A DNA stretch of 61,609 bases from an uncultured Lachnospiraceae bacterium (GTDB lineage: Bacteria; Bacillota; Clostridia; Lachnospirales; Lachnospiraceae). How positions within the stretch are numbered: position 1 is the first letter of the stretch; every line of letters starts with the position of its first letter. The notes beneath the pieces are model-generated. The model worked only from the letters and a program-made list of their open reading frames with translations. It was not told the origin of the DNA and did not search any database. The stretch covers positions 1 through 61,609 of the forward strand of contig CAJTMW010000005.1 of NCBI GenBank assembly GCA_910577275.1. The letters are read 5' to 3'. Below are positions 33,466 to 43,066 of this stretch, piece by piece. A program made the translations under genes and the position numbers.

Positions 33466-34299
33466 TTGAAAGCGAGGAAGCAGATAGGACAGCGCATTTT
33501 CGACTATGTCATCATGGGAATCGTAATTATCATATCGGTATTTCCATTCCTATGGGTGCTGATGTCCTCTTTTAAGACGAACAATCAGATATTATCTTCG
33601 AGCTTTTCACTGCCGACATCTTTTTTTACAGATGGGTATCAAATTGCAATGGAGCGGGTGAATATATTTTCGCGGTTTTTGACTTCTCTGATTGTGGCGG
33701 GAAGCAGTACACTGATTTCAGTAATTATTTACTCTATGGCAGGTTATGTATTGGCGAGAACAAATTTTAAAGGGAAAAATACCATCTTTATGGTGTTGAT
33801 TTCCTCCATGCTGATACCGGCAAATGCCATGGTACAGCCGGTGTATTTTGTGATAAATAAGCTTGGACTGTACGATACGAAAGCAGCGTTGATACTTGTC
33901 TACACAGGATTTGGCATGGCAATGTGCCTGTTTTTGATGCGGAATTTTTATTTATCTATACCCCAGGAGCTGGAGGATGCAGCCTATGTGGACGGAGCCG
34001 GATTTTTAAAGAGATACACGATGATAATGTTGCCCCTTGGCAAATCCGCCATGGCCAGTTCGGCAATCCTCACATTTATCTTTTCCTGGAATGAATTTAT
34101 GTATGCAATGCTGTTGACGGCACGTGAAAAGAACCGTACCCTGCCTCTGACAATTAAATATTTTACTTCAACCTTCAACTTCAATTATTCTGCAATGTTT
34201 GCAGCATTGGTGCTTTGCATTCTGCCAACGATGATAGTTTACATCATATTGCAGGAACAGATTGCAGAGAGTATGGTAGCGGGAGCTGTGAAGGGATAG
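33466..34299 (+). CDS. Sugar ABC transporter permease, MalG/UgpE type
   Basis: A permease of about 277 residues with six spans, an N-terminal FPFLWVLMSSFKTNNQI signature typical of the MalG subgroup, and the EAA loop ELEDAAYVDGAGFLKRYTMI. The start is uncertain because no ATG is suitable: TTG 33466 lies after GAGAGGTG with good spacing; GTG 33457 and TTG 33448 are alternatives that add a few residues. The gene ends with TAG. Together with 32582-33451 it forms the import channel. Confidence 0.9.
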   Translation: MKARKQIGQRIFDYVIMGIVIIISVFPFLWVLMSSFKTNNQILSSSFSLPTSFFTDGYQIAMERVNIFSRFLTSLIVAGSSTLISVIIYSMAGYVLARTNFKGKNTIFMVLISSMLIPANAMVQPVYFVINKLGLYDTKAALILVYTGFGMAMCLFLMRNFYLSIPQELEDAAYVDGAGFLKRYTMIMLPLGKSAMASSAILTFIFSWNEFMYAMLLTAREKNRTLPLTIKYFTSTFNFNYSAMFAALVLCILPTMIVYIILQEQIAESMVAGAVKG

Positions 34300-34335
34300 G
34301 AAGCATAATTATTATAATTTAAAGGAGATTATTTT

Positions 34336-36111
34336 ATGGCATATGAAATTATTGATGCACCAGAAGAACTGGAGCAGCTAATTATTTATGAGATAGCAAC
34401 AAAAGGCTTTACTTCACCCAATGGCCCGGAGTCAGGCACCTTTGTATCTATGGAGGAACGGATTCCATATCTAAAAGAACTGGGGATTAACGCCATCTGG
34501 CTTACAGGACATCAGATGTGTAATTCCAATCATTTTTATAATATCTGGACGGAGTATGCAGTGATAAGACCTGACCGGTTGGATTCCAGTCTTGGAACAG
34601 AGGAGGAATTCAGGCATCTGATTCAAACAGCTCATGCTCACGGAATTATGGTATTTTTAGATGTAATTACTCATGGAGTCATAGAGGACAGCCCCTTGAT
34701 TGAGGAGCATCCAGACTGGTTTTCGGGCGGAACCTGGGAGATGCGGGATTTTGACTGGTACGGCGGACATAAAGACCTGGATGAATGGTGGGTAAATCTC
34801 TGGCTTTGGTATGTGGAAGAATTTGGAATAGATGGATACCGGCTGGATGTGGCGCATTACCGGAACGATTTGTGGGCTCTGGTTCGTAAAAAGGCTGCCC
34901 AAAAAGGAAAGAAGCTTGTAATCATTGCAGAAACAGGACCGGCAATCCGCGGTGTGACAGATATTCTTCAGCATGGGGAATGGGTAAGCAATGGAAAGTA
35001 CGGGACAAATGATTCCAGCCGTATTTTGACAGATGCAGCAGGCTATTTTAGAGATACACAGCTACGCAAAAATGAACGGTATGGAGTAAAGATTTTTTAT
35101 ACGGACGGGACTGTTCAGAATAGTGTTTCGTGCGGCTGGAGCCCGGACGAAAAGGTTCTGGAGGTAATAAAGGAAGCAGCAGTTATTGAACGGATAGAAT
35201 GTGAGGAGCAGGAAGTTGCCTATCAGCAGCAGACAAATATTCTGCGGGTGGAGAATATTTACACGCAGAAAGAAATTCGGAATATTCAGATTACAGATTT
35301 AGAGGATTTTGTCTGGAATAGTAACATGGAAGGTATGATGGGAGCAGACTGCTGGGTGAAGTATAAAAGAGAGAAGAATCATCTTCAAGTCGAATTCCCG
35401 CTGCGTGTACAGAAGGGACAGCTTATGTCTGTGCAGTTGAGCTGCCATGACAATGGATGGGAGGATTATCCTCTTGATGAGAATCCTTATGGCGCACAAG
35501 GCAGTCGTTATCTGGCGGGTTATGGAGCCATTCTTGCACCGGCAGTTCCCGTATTTATGGCTGGGGAGGAATTTGATGCCGATTACCGTCCTCTTCCGGG
35601 GCTTTCACCAAAACTGTATGGAGGGGAGAATCCTGGGAAAGGCCGGTGGTTGTATGGAAGCTGGCTGGATTGGGAACAGCTGAAGCGGCCGGAAAAGGCT
35701 CAAATGCTGGAAGATATGAAGCGCATCATACATATCAGACGGTCCAATTTTGATTTGATTCGGCCATGCAGGATGGAAGATGAGGAATGCGGTTACAAAG
35801 CGGTATGGTATGAGGCGTCAAAAGAGCTTCCGTTACCGTATTGTTATGGAAAAGACAAAACCGTGATATTGATTGCGGCAAATCCCTATACAGATGAGGA
35901 TGTATCGGTCAAATTTGACTTTGGGGAGATTCTTGACGCCGAAGCAATCTGGCAGGTGGATTTGCTGTTTGGCATTGAGAATGGAAACGGCGGCGAACTC
36001 AAAGGAACGTCAAAGGAGCTGAGTAATCGCAGCTTTGTGATTAAGCGGGATAAGACCAGCCAGGGAGGTCTGCTGGTATTAAAGCTTCAATTATTGGATG
36101 AATTCCAGTAA
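34336..36111 (+). CDS. GH13 alpha-amylase-family glycosidase, cytoplasmic
   Basis: A 591-residue glycoside hydrolase acting on alpha-linked glucosides or related sugars inside the cell (no signal peptide). The (beta/alpha)8 barrel shows region II GYRLDVAH with nucleophile D171, the acid/base E199 in IIAETGP and the transition-state stabiliser in SCHDNGW (H371-D372). The C-terminal part (about 500-591) is a beta-sandwich. Substrate cannot be fixed from motifs alone; the unusual insertion between E199 and HD (about 215-365) suggests a non-standard specificity. AAAGGAGATTATTTT precedes ATG 34336. Confidence 0.88.
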   Translation: MAYEIIDAPEELEQLIIYEIATKGFTSPNGPESGTFVSMEERIPYLKELGINAIWLTGHQMCNSNHFYNIWTEYAVIRPDRLDSSLGTEEEFRHLIQTAHAHGIMVFLDVITHGVIEDSPLIEEHPDWFSGGTWEMRDFDWYGGHKDLDEWWVNLWLWYVEEFGIDGYRLDVAHYRNDLWALVRKKAAQKGKKLVIIAETGPAIRGVTDILQHGEWVSNGKYGTNDSSRILTDAAGYFRDTQLRKNERYGVKIFYTDGTVQNSVSCGWSPDEKVLEVIKEAAVIERIECEEQEVAYQQQTNILRVENIYTQKEIRNIQITDLEDFVWNSNMEGMMGADCWVKYKREKNHLQVEFPLRVQKGQLMSVQLSCHDNGWEDYPLDENPYGAQGSRYLAGYGAILAPAVPVFMAGEEFDADYRPLPGLSPKLYGGENPGKGRWLYGSWLDWEQLKRPEKAQMLEDMKRIIHIRRSNFDLIRPCRMEDEECGYKAVWYEASKELPLPYCYGKDKTVILIAANPYTDEDVSVKFDFGEILDAEAIWQVDLLFGIENGNGGELKGTSKELSNRSFVIKRDKTSQGGLLVLKLQLLDEFQ

Positions 36112-36146
36112 GGTAAAATAGCGGTGGCAGAGAGGAGAAATAAAAG

Positions 36147-36770
36147 GTGAAAATCTATTCTGTATTTGACCCTGTGTTTGCATCTTACGGAAAAGTAATT
36201 GATGGTTATGATTTTTCGGAAATCCTTGAAAAATTAGAAGAAACGCCGCTTCCGGAAGCAGGAATCTGTTATGTTCCAGGGAATCCTGTTCTGGAGGCGA
36301 CGCCCGCCGCCAAAGAGCTTGCGGTTAATTTTTTCGGCGGGATGCCCATACAAATTGGTTATTGCAATGGCAGCAATCAAATGCTTAACTGCCTGGAATA
36401 TCATCGCAATTCAGAAATTGATCTTGCGGACACGGACATGATTCTTCTGTTGGGACAGGAGGCAGAGATTGTGAATGGTAAGTTCGATACTGCCAGGGTG
36501 CGTGCTTTTCTGGTGCCGAAAGGCACGGCGGTGGAATTGTTTGCCACTTCATTGCATTATGCTCCCTGTGGTTATCGTTTTCGCTGCCTTGTGGCGCTTC
36601 CAAGAGGCACGAATACCGGGAAGCCTGCCATAAAGGTGAAGAATCAGGAAGACCAAATGCTCTGGGCGTGTAATAAATGGCTGCTTTGTCACCCGGAGGC
36701 TGAGGAAGCGGGAAAGGGAGCATATATTGGACTGACAGGAGAGAATCTTGTTGTCAGGGATTTGATTTAG
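36147..36770 (+). CDS. DUF4867 family protein, cupin-like, sugar-locus associated
   Basis: A 207-residue protein starting at GTG 36147 (AGAGGAG upstream). The pattern MKIYSVFDPVFASYGKVIDG, NFFGGMPIQIGYCNGSNQML, then HYAPCGYRFRCLVALPRGTN matches DUF4867. The arrangement of short strands and the H/E/Q-rich core (QMLNCLEYHRNSEID) recall ureidoglycolate-lyase-type cupins that bind a metal. Members occur in carbohydrate operons of Firmicutes, but no reaction is assigned. In this operon an isomerase or lactone-handling role is conceivable; that is speculation. Confidence 0.7.
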   Translation: MKIYSVFDPVFASYGKVIDGYDFSEILEKLEETPLPEAGICYVPGNPVLEATPAAKELAVNFFGGMPIQIGYCNGSNQMLNCLEYHRNSEIDLADTDMILLLGQEAEIVNGKFDTARVRAFLVPKGTAVELFATSLHYAPCGYRFRCLVALPRGTNTGKPAIKVKNQEDQMLWACNKWLLCHPEAEEAGKGAYIGLTGENLVVRDLI

Positions 36771-36817
36771 GAGAGCACCTCATTGCGGGGGTGATATTTT
36801 TATATCAGGAGGCGACC

Positions 36818-37468
36818 ATGATAAAATATGAAAATAAATTTTTAAAGGAGCATCTATATTCCGGGGTGTTGTGTGATGTAATGGATGGTATGGGGTATCG
36901 CAATCAGGGTATCAGTGGCATTATGCCTCTGGAAGAGGATACTGTGATTTTCGGACCTGCTTTTACAAGTATCGCTACGACGGTATATTCTATGCCTGAA
37001 AATCCTTTGACAGCACAATGTAAGGTGGTGGACCAGCTAAGTGAAGGTGAAATCTATGTGCTGGTAACACGCGGGGATTATAATTGTGCGGTTTTTGGCG
37101 AACTGTTTGCCACTGCAGTAAGACAGCGGAAGGGGGCTGGGGTTCTCTTAGACGGATATGGCAGGGACTTAAAGGCAGTCAAAGCCATGAGATTTCCCCT
37201 CTTTTATGCAGGGAGAAATCCGAAAACATCAAAGGGGAGAGCGGAGATAAATGAATGCCAGATTCCGGTGCTAATGCGCGGCGTGACAATATATCCAGGC
37301 GATTTAATCTTCGGTGATATTGACGGCGTTGCAGTGATTCCAAAGGAAATTGCAGATGAAGTATTGGAGAAGGCATTGGAGACAATTAAGAAAGAGGATA
37401 AGGTAAGGGAAGGCCTTCTTAACGGAGATTCCCTGGAAAAGGTATATGCAGTAAACGGCGCTATTTAG
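36818..37468 (+). CDS. RraA-like family protein (candidate class II pyruvate aldolase)
   Basis: A 216-residue RraA/HMG-aldolase-family protein. The characteristic GELFATAVRQRKGAGVLLDG block (G.LLA..A...G..G.V.DG.RD) is clear and includes GYGRDLKAV, where the Arg-Asp of HMG/CHA aldolases binds pyruvate and metal. Later GDLIFGDIDGVAVIPKE is also typical. Catalytically competent members cleave 4-hydroxy-4-methyl- or related 2-oxo acids to pyruvate. ATG 36818 follows AGGAGGCGACC; a GTG at 36791 is unlikely. In context it could cleave the 2-keto-3-deoxy acid made by the neighbouring dehydratase. Confidence 0.85.
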   Translation: MIKYENKFLKEHLYSGVLCDVMDGMGYRNQGISGIMPLEEDTVIFGPAFTSIATTVYSMPENPLTAQCKVVDQLSEGEIYVLVTRGDYNCAVFGELFATAVRQRKGAGVLLDGYGRDLKAVKAMRFPLFYAGRNPKTSKGRAEINECQIPVLMRGVTIYPGDLIFGDIDGVAVIPKEIADEVLEKALETIKKEDKVREGLLNGDSLEKVYAVNGAI

Positions 37469-37501
37469 CGTATTGATTATAATTCATGCGGGAGGAATAC
37501 C

Positions 37502-38869
37502 ATGAGAATTAATGAGACTATTCAGGAAAAGGTAAATACATCTTCTGCTCCGTCTGAGCTTAAGATTACCGATATCCGGTTTACGGATATTGAAGGAGCG
37601 CCATTTGAAAATTCTCTCATCAAGGTCTATACCAATCAGGGGATTGTGGGATTCGGCGAGGTGAGAGATTTCGGGTGTAAGGAATATGCTCTGATGCTGA
37701 AAAGCCGTCTGCTCAATGAGAATCCGCTGGATGTGGACCGTCTTCTTCACAGGATTCGGCAATTCGGGTATCATGCGCGCCAGGGCGGTGGCGTCAGCGG
37801 GATTGAGCTGGCATTGTGGGACATTGTGGGCAAAGCGTATTCTGTTCCGGTTTACCAGCTGATTGGCGGAAAGTATCGTGATTCAATTCCTGTCTATTGT
37901 GATACGGATGTCTATGGAAAGCATGATGGAAAAGCTATGGGTGAGGCATTGAAAAAAAGGATGGAAAAAGGCTTTAAGATGCTGAAAATGGATGTTGGAA
38001 TCGACCTGCTGTTGGATGAACCCGGCACTTTATGCGGTCCCCAATGGCTCCTTGACGCTATGCGGGAGGACCCGGATATGCCGGTCTTTAAGCGTGGTGA
38101 CAGAACCGTGGAAGCCAATTTGAAGGAAAAGGCAATCTATGACCTGTACAATATTGAGCATCCTTTTACCAGAATACAGATTACCGAGCAGGGGCTTGAT
38201 TATCTGGAGCAGTATGTTGCCGACGCCAGAGCGGTTGTGGGGTATCATATACCTGTCAGCATAGACCATTTTGGACATATTGGCGTGGAAGACAGTATCA
38301 GGCTGCTGCGCCGGTTGGAAAAGTACAATATTGCATGGGCGGAGGATATTTTACCGTGGCAGTATACCAATCAGTATATGCGGATTGCTGCCGCTACCAC
38401 CGTACCCCTTTGTACCGGAGAAGATATTTATGGCAAGGAAGCCTTTAAAAAAGTAATTGAAAGCGGAGCTTTTTCCGTTGTTCATCCTGATATTTTAACT
38501 TCCGGCGGCATTCTTGAAACAAAGAAAATCGGTGAAATTGCAGAAGAACATGGAGTGGCAATGGCAATTCATAATGCAGAAAGTCCGGTTGCATTTTTGG
38601 GAGCTGTTCACGTTGCTGCTGCAACACGGAATTTTATTGCTCTGGAACATCATTCCAGTGACATTTCCTGGTGGGATGATATTGTGACCGGATGTGAAAA
38701 ACCGATTATTACGGAAGGACAGGTAAGCTTGCCCACAGCGCCGGGATTGGGGATTACGGAGCTTGATGATGAGGTTTTAAAGGAACATATGCATTCGCGT
38801 GTAAAGGGATTGTGGGAGGATACCAGTAATTGGGACTACCTATGGTCTCATGACAGGCTGTGGAGCTGA
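37502..38869 (+). CDS. Enolase-superfamily sugar-acid dehydratase (MR/MLE type)
   Basis: A 455-residue mandelate racemase/muconate lactonizing family protein. An N-terminal capping domain (about 20-130) with the GYHARQGGGVSGIELALWD lid leads to a barrel with K159/K162 in KMLKMDVG, metal ligands near D255 (SIDHFGH), E281 (WAEDILPW) and E307 (CTGEDIYG), and a catalytic histidine in AIHNAES (about H357). The K-x-D arrangement and histidine resemble acid-sugar dehydratases such as galactonate dehydratase. Predicted to dehydrate an aldonic acid to a 2-keto-3-deoxy acid. GGGAGGAATACC precedes ATG 37502. Confidence 0.87.
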   Translation: MRINETIQEKVNTSSAPSELKITDIRFTDIEGAPFENSLIKVYTNQGIVGFGEVRDFGCKEYALMLKSRLLNENPLDVDRLLHRIRQFGYHARQGGGVSGIELALWDIVGKAYSVPVYQLIGGKYRDSIPVYCDTDVYGKHDGKAMGEALKKRMEKGFKMLKMDVGIDLLLDEPGTLCGPQWLLDAMREDPDMPVFKRGDRTVEANLKEKAIYDLYNIEHPFTRIQITEQGLDYLEQYVADARAVVGYHIPVSIDHFGHIGVEDSIRLLRRLEKYNIAWAEDILPWQYTNQYMRIAAATTVPLCTGEDIYGKEAFKKVIESGAFSVVHPDILTSGGILETKKIGEIAEEHGVAMAIHNAESPVAFLGAVHVAAATRNFIALEHHSSDISWWDDIVTGCEKPIITEGQVSLPTAPGLGITELDDEVLKEHMHSRVKGLWEDTSNWDYLWSHDRLWS

Positions 38870-38897
38870 TTAAGATTATTTTTGCAGGAGGCAGAGT

Positions 38898-39671
38898 ATG
38901 TTAAATGGGAAAACAGCTGTAATTATTGGCGGAACCACCGGTATTGGTTCCGCTACAGTGAAATTGTTTGGAAAAAATCGTGCAAATGTCATATTTGCGG
39001 GGCGTAACCGGGAAGCGGGAGAGGCGTTGGAAAAAGAAACAGCGGCAGCATACCCAAAAGCCTGTATCCGTTATCGCAGGATGGATGTCAGTCAGGAGGA
39101 GCAGGTCAGAGAGCTGGCTGAATATGTGGAACAGGAATTCGGCGGATGTGATATACTTTTCAATAATGCAGGGATTCATCTTGCAGGAAGGATTCTGGAG
39201 ACTCCGCCAGACGAATTTGACCGGATTATGAATATTGATTGCCGCGGCGTTTATCTGGCATGCTATTATTTCCTTCCTATGATGCTGAAAAAGCAATATG
39301 GGACAATTATCAATATGTCTTCCGTTTCCGGAATCTGTGCGGATTATTCCATGGCGGCATACAACACGGCAAAGGGGGCGGTGACCAATTTGACAAGAGC
39401 CATCGCCATAGATTATGCCGAGCAGGGAATCCGCTGTAATGCGGTCTGTCCGGGCGCTGTGCGGACAGAAATGCTGGAATATACTTTCCGGAAAATCAGC
39501 TACGCCGAAAAGGTTAATCGTGAGGCATATCCAACACATACCTTTGCATCTCCGGAAGAAATTGCAGAGACAGTATTGTTTCTTGCCGAGAGAAGGGTGG
39601 ACTTTTTAAATGGAGTTAATCTGCCGGTAGACGGGGGAATTAGCTGTCATACAGGGCAGCCGAAATACTGA
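38898..39671 (+). CDS. SDR-family sugar dehydrogenase
   Basis: A 257-residue classical short-chain dehydrogenase: cofactor motif GGTTGIGSATVK at the N-terminus, NNAG near residue 90, catalytic Ser in NMSSVSG and Tyr/Lys in YNTAKGAV, and the C-terminal FLNGVNLPVDGG. The FAGRN after the second strand gives no clear acidic residue, so NADP preference is possible. In this operon it is the natural candidate for oxidising the released sugar to a lactone or keto-sugar. GCAGGAGGCAGAGT precedes ATG 38898. Twenty-one bp separate it from the next gene. Confidence 0.9.
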   Translation: MLNGKTAVIIGGTTGIGSATVKLFGKNRANVIFAGRNREAGEALEKETAAAYPKACIRYRRMDVSQEEQVRELAEYVEQEFGGCDILFNNAGIHLAGRILETPPDEFDRIMNIDCRGVYLACYYFLPMMLKKQYGTIINMSSVSGICADYSMAAYNTAKGAVTNLTRAIAIDYAEQGIRCNAVCPGAVRTEMLEYTFRKISYAEKVNREAYPTHTFASPEEIAETVLFLAERRVDFLNGVNLPVDGGISCHTGQPKY

Positions 39672-39692
39672 GAAAACAGGAGGGCGGCGCAT

Positions 39693-40367
39693 ATGCTGTA
39701 TGAATTATCCGTCAAGCTTTCGGAAACCTTGCCGCGATATGACGAAACGATACCGAAATGTGTATTTCAGCCGTATACGACAATTAAGAACGGAGATTAT
39801 AATAATCAGACAGTGATTTCCGTCTTTTCCCACAGCGGTTCTCATGTGGATGCGCCATATCATTTTTGCCCACAGGGAAAAAGCATAGAGGAAGTGGATA
39901 TTGCAGATTTTATTTTTACCAGGGCGCTTTTTATCAATGTAGAGACCGGGAAAGGCGGTCGTATTCCGGTGGAAAGGCTGCGTGGCACGCCGGGGCTGGA
40001 ACAGGCGGATATTCTTTTACTGTATACAGGGTATTCCCGATATTGTGACAATGAACCGGTCTTCCGTGATGATTTTCCGGCATTGACATTGGAGACATGC
40101 CGCTTTCTCCGGGAAGAGCTACCGGAGCTTAAGGCAATTGCTCTTGATACGATGAGTGTTGATGGGACAGATGGATATGAGACAGGATTTGCCAATCACC
40201 ATATGCTGCTGGAAATGAGAGAAGACCACATGAGACCGATTTTGATTTATGAGAATATGAATTTTACACCGATTATTGGATGCAGAGATTTTTTTAAGGT
40301 ATATGGCATACCTTTACGCATGAAGGGGTTGGATGCTTCACCAGTGACAATGGTTGCAGAGCTGTAA
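39693..40367 (+). CDS. Cyclase-family metal-dependent hydrolase (kynurenine-formamidase fold)
   Basis: A 224-residue protein of the cyclase family (PF04199). The metal-binding motif HxGxHxDxPxH is present in SHSGSHVDAPYHF near residue 50, and D/E residues of DTMSVDGTDGYETGF complete the site. Family members hydrolyse amides, lactams or lactones (kynurenine formamidase, isatin hydrolase). Between a sugar dehydrogenase and an acid-sugar dehydratase, a lactonase activity is the simplest reading. AGGAGGGCGGCGCAT precedes ATG 39693. The regulator gene follows after 33 bp. Confidence 0.85.
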   Translation: MLYELSVKLSETLPRYDETIPKCVFQPYTTIKNGDYNNQTVISVFSHSGSHVDAPYHFCPQGKSIEEVDIADFIFTRALFINVETGKGGRIPVERLRGTPGLEQADILLLYTGYSRYCDNEPVFRDDFPALTLETCRFLREELPELKAIALDTMSVDGTDGYETGFANHHMLLEMREDHMRPILIYENMNFTPIIGCRDFFKVYGIPLRMKGLDASPVTMVAEL

Positions 40368-40400
40368 TGCGGCGAAGTTGCCTGGCGCGGAGGAAAATAT

Positions 40401-41228
40401 ATGGAGAAGTTGAGAGTATATTTGATAGACGATGAAGCCATTATACTGCGGGGACTGGAGACAACATATGCGTGGGAGAGGATGGGAGTGGAAATTGTGG
40501 GGACGTCTCAGAACCCGCGGGAAGCAATGAATGAGATATTAGAGAAGAAGCCGGATATTATAATAACAGATATCCGCATGAAACAAATGTCCGGTCTTGA
40601 TTTAATCTGTGAGGTGAATTCCCGCTCCGACAAAAAATATGTGTGGATTGTAATCAGTGCATACCGCGATTTTGAGTATGCACAGCGTGCCTGCGAGCTT
40701 GGCGCATTCACTTATCTTTTAAAACCCATAGAAGATATAAAATTGGAAAAGGCAATACAGGATGCAGCAAAAATAGTGCTTGAGAAGAAACAGGAAACAA
40801 AGATACATGAAGACTATGAACGGTTTATTGAAAATAACAGGGAGGCGTTTGAAGATTATGTGTCGGAGAAATTTAGTGGCGAACAGACAGACAGACGCAG
40901 ACCCACCAGAGAATGTATCAAACAGGCTACAGAATATGTACAGGAGCACCTACAGGACGAATTTTTGAATATCGGTATAGTTGCGCAGGCGGTTTATCTG
41001 AATCAGGTATACTTTGGAAGACTGTTTCGGAGGGAAACCGGGAAATCCTTCAAGCAATATCTTTTGGAGGAACGTTTGAAACGGGCAAAGATTTTACTAA
41101 AAGAGACAGATGATACGGTGGTGGAAATTTGTGAGAAGGTTGGCATTCCCAATCCGTCTTACTTTACCCAGCAGTTTAAGCACCAGGTTGGATGTTTGCC
41201 TACGGAGTACAGAAAGCGGTATGAATAA
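40401..41228 (+). CDS. YesN-type response regulator with AraC HTH output (short form)
   Basis: A 275-residue regulator: receiver domain (about 1-125; phospho-acceptor Asp in IIITDIRMK, Lys in LLKPIED) and an AraC-type double helix-turn-helix (about 170-272; IVAQAVYLNQVYFGRLFRR and ICEKVGIPNPSYFTQQF). The usual large central region of YesN proteins, over 200 residues, is reduced to a 45-residue linker, so it is unusually short. Its stop overlaps the kinase start. It should activate the sugar cluster in response to the YesM kinase. Confidence 0.9.
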   Translation: MEKLRVYLIDDEAIILRGLETTYAWERMGVEIVGTSQNPREAMNEILEKKPDIIITDIRMKQMSGLDLICEVNSRSDKKYVWIVISAYRDFEYAQRACELGAFTYLLKPIEDIKLEKAIQDAAKIVLEKKQETKIHEDYERFIENNREAFEDYVSEKFSGEQTDRRRPTRECIKQATEYVQEHLQDEFLNIGIVAQAVYLNQVYFGRLFRRETGKSFKQYLLEERLKRAKILLKETDDTVVEICEKVGIPNPSYFTQQFKHQVGCLPTEYRKRYE

Positions 41229-43008
41229 GCATAGATGGCTTTATGGAATCAGAAAAAAACTTATTATATTCACAGTTTTAACGGCAATTTTACCTTTGGG
41301 AATCCTGGGTGTGACTTTGGTAGGATTTATAAATAAGATTGTGACGGAGTTGAATATTCAGAATTTTTCTTATAGAAATAGTACGATGACTGGAAATTAT
41401 AAGGTGATGGTGAAGGGATTTGAGGAGTTGACCCGAGGCTATATTACCAATAATTATATTCAGAAATCTCTTGAAAATACGAAGCTGCTTTTTCAAGATG
41501 AGACGTATATCAAGCGGAGCTTGTGGTATCCGGATAACCGGTATATGGAGTATGGGATATATATAGACAATAAAGGGAATCAGTACTATGACAATACGTT
41601 GACTCCCAACCAAAAGCCGGAGGACATTTTATCAGAAGAAATTCAGAATGCACTGCATGGCAGCTATGCCGGTATGCAGATTTTATATTCTTCTGTTCGG
41701 GTAAACGGGTGGAAGGACAGAGGGATATTTTTGGCGCGCAATATCAGGCATACGGATTTGTCGGTAGAGCCGGGGATTTTGATTATCAAACTAAATCAGG
41801 AGTTCTATACAGATTTGTTTCGTGATATACCGATAGATTCCAATATTTCCTATGGCATTGTTACAAACGAAGGCAAATTGTGCTATCAGGAAGGAAACTT
41901 TGCGTTTACGAAAGAGATTTTGCAGTCCGCTATCAATCATATGCCCGACAGCGGTCCCGCAGTAGTACATTTTAATATACAGAGACATATATGCTTTGTC
42001 AGCCGGGATGAAAATCAGAGTTTTGTTTTTGTAACCATGATTCCACAGGATATTGTGAATGCGCCGGCAAAGGCATTTTTGAACGTTCTGTTACTGGCGA
42101 TGCTGACTACTATTTTGGTTAGTATTATGATTTCTGTGATGGTAACCAGACCTTTTCGAAAAGCGATTCTTGGAATCAGCGGATGTATGAGCAGCTTTGA
42201 CGAAAGCAGCTTAGACCAGGAGATAGAAGTCTGGACCAACTCTGAGTTGGACCGAATGGCGGCAGCGTATAATAAGATGCTGAAGAAAATTTCATATCTA
42301 ATGGAACAGGTGAAGGCGGAACAGGAAGAAATACGCGTTAATGAATATAATTCTTTGGTGTACCAGATTAATCCGCATTTTCTTTATAATACGCTGGATA
42401 ATATCTATATGCTTGCGCGGATGGATGGGGATGAAACGATGGCGACGCTAATCCAGTCATTGGCGCAGATGCTGCGTATCAGCGTCAGCAAGGGTGAGAA
42501 TGATGTGACACTCCAGGATGAGTTAAATCATGTCCGTTGTTATCTGAATATTGAGCAGATTAGAAACAGTTTTCTTTTCACATATGAGATTCATGCAGAG
42601 GAAGCTTTGGAGAAAATAAAGATTCCCAAGATTATTCTCCAACCAGTAGTAGAAAACTGTATCAAGTATGGTTTTCAAAACATGGAGGAGGGAGGGAAGA
42701 TTATTGTAAGGGCGGTGAAAAGAACAAGGTGGCTGGTATTGTCTGTGTATAATAATGGAGACCCCATTGCACCGGAAACGCTTAAGAGATTGAATCAGAT
42801 GCAGCATCAGAGAATGGAGGAAATTAAGCAGGCGTTTCCACAGAAAAAAGGCGGGTACGGTATTTCAAATGTAGCAGGCAGATTATCTTTAAGGTACGGG
42901 GGAGATTTTCGATTATGCTACGAGAGTGATGCGCAGACGGGAACTACATGTACGATTCAGCTGCCTGTCGGAAGCCAGGGAAATTCTGCCAGGCAGGTAC
43001 TGCGGTGA
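41221..43008 (+). CDS. YesM-type sensor histidine kinase
   Basis: A 595-residue kinase: first span about 12-32, an extracellular dCache-like sensor domain (about 35-285), second span about 290-312, HAMP (313-365), then His_kinase with NPHFLYNTLDNIYML (phospho-acceptor His) and HATPase with LQPVVENCIKYGF and KKGGYGISNVAGRL. YesM/YesN pairs in Firmicutes control carbohydrate uptake by sensing sugars outside the cell. ATG 41221 overlaps the regulator stop; longer in-frame starts inside the regulator are rejected. Confidence 0.92.
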   Translation: MNKHRWLYGIRKKLIIFTVLTAILPLGILGVTLVGFINKIVTELNIQNFSYRNSTMTGNYKVMVKGFEELTRGYITNNYIQKSLENTKLLFQDETYIKRSLWYPDNRYMEYGIYIDNKGNQYYDNTLTPNQKPEDILSEEIQNALHGSYAGMQILYSSVRVNGWKDRGIFLARNIRHTDLSVEPGILIIKLNQEFYTDLFRDIPIDSNISYGIVTNEGKLCYQEGNFAFTKEILQSAINHMPDSGPAVVHFNIQRHICFVSRDENQSFVFVTMIPQDIVNAPAKAFLNVLLLAMLTTILVSIMISVMVTRPFRKAILGISGCMSSFDESSLDQEIEVWTNSELDRMAAAYNKMLKKISYLMEQVKAEQEEIRVNEYNSLVYQINPHFLYNTLDNIYMLARMDGDETMATLIQSLAQMLRISVSKGENDVTLQDELNHVRCYLNIEQIRNSFLFTYEIHAEEALEKIKIPKIILQPVVENCIKYGFQNMEEGGKIIVRAVKRTRWLVLSVYNNGDPIAPETLKRLNQMQHQRMEEIKQAFPQKKGGYGISNVAGRLSLRYGGDFRLCYESDAQTGTTCTIQLPVGSQGNSARQVLR

Positions 43009-43066
43009 ATTCGCCGGTTCGGTATCCGACAGCAGAGGCATTGGGATAAGAGGGAGGACAACCAGA

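Noticed and set aside
38901..39539. Minus-strand frame of 212 codons
   Set aside because: Antisense of the SDR gene, which has intact cofactor and catalytic motifs.
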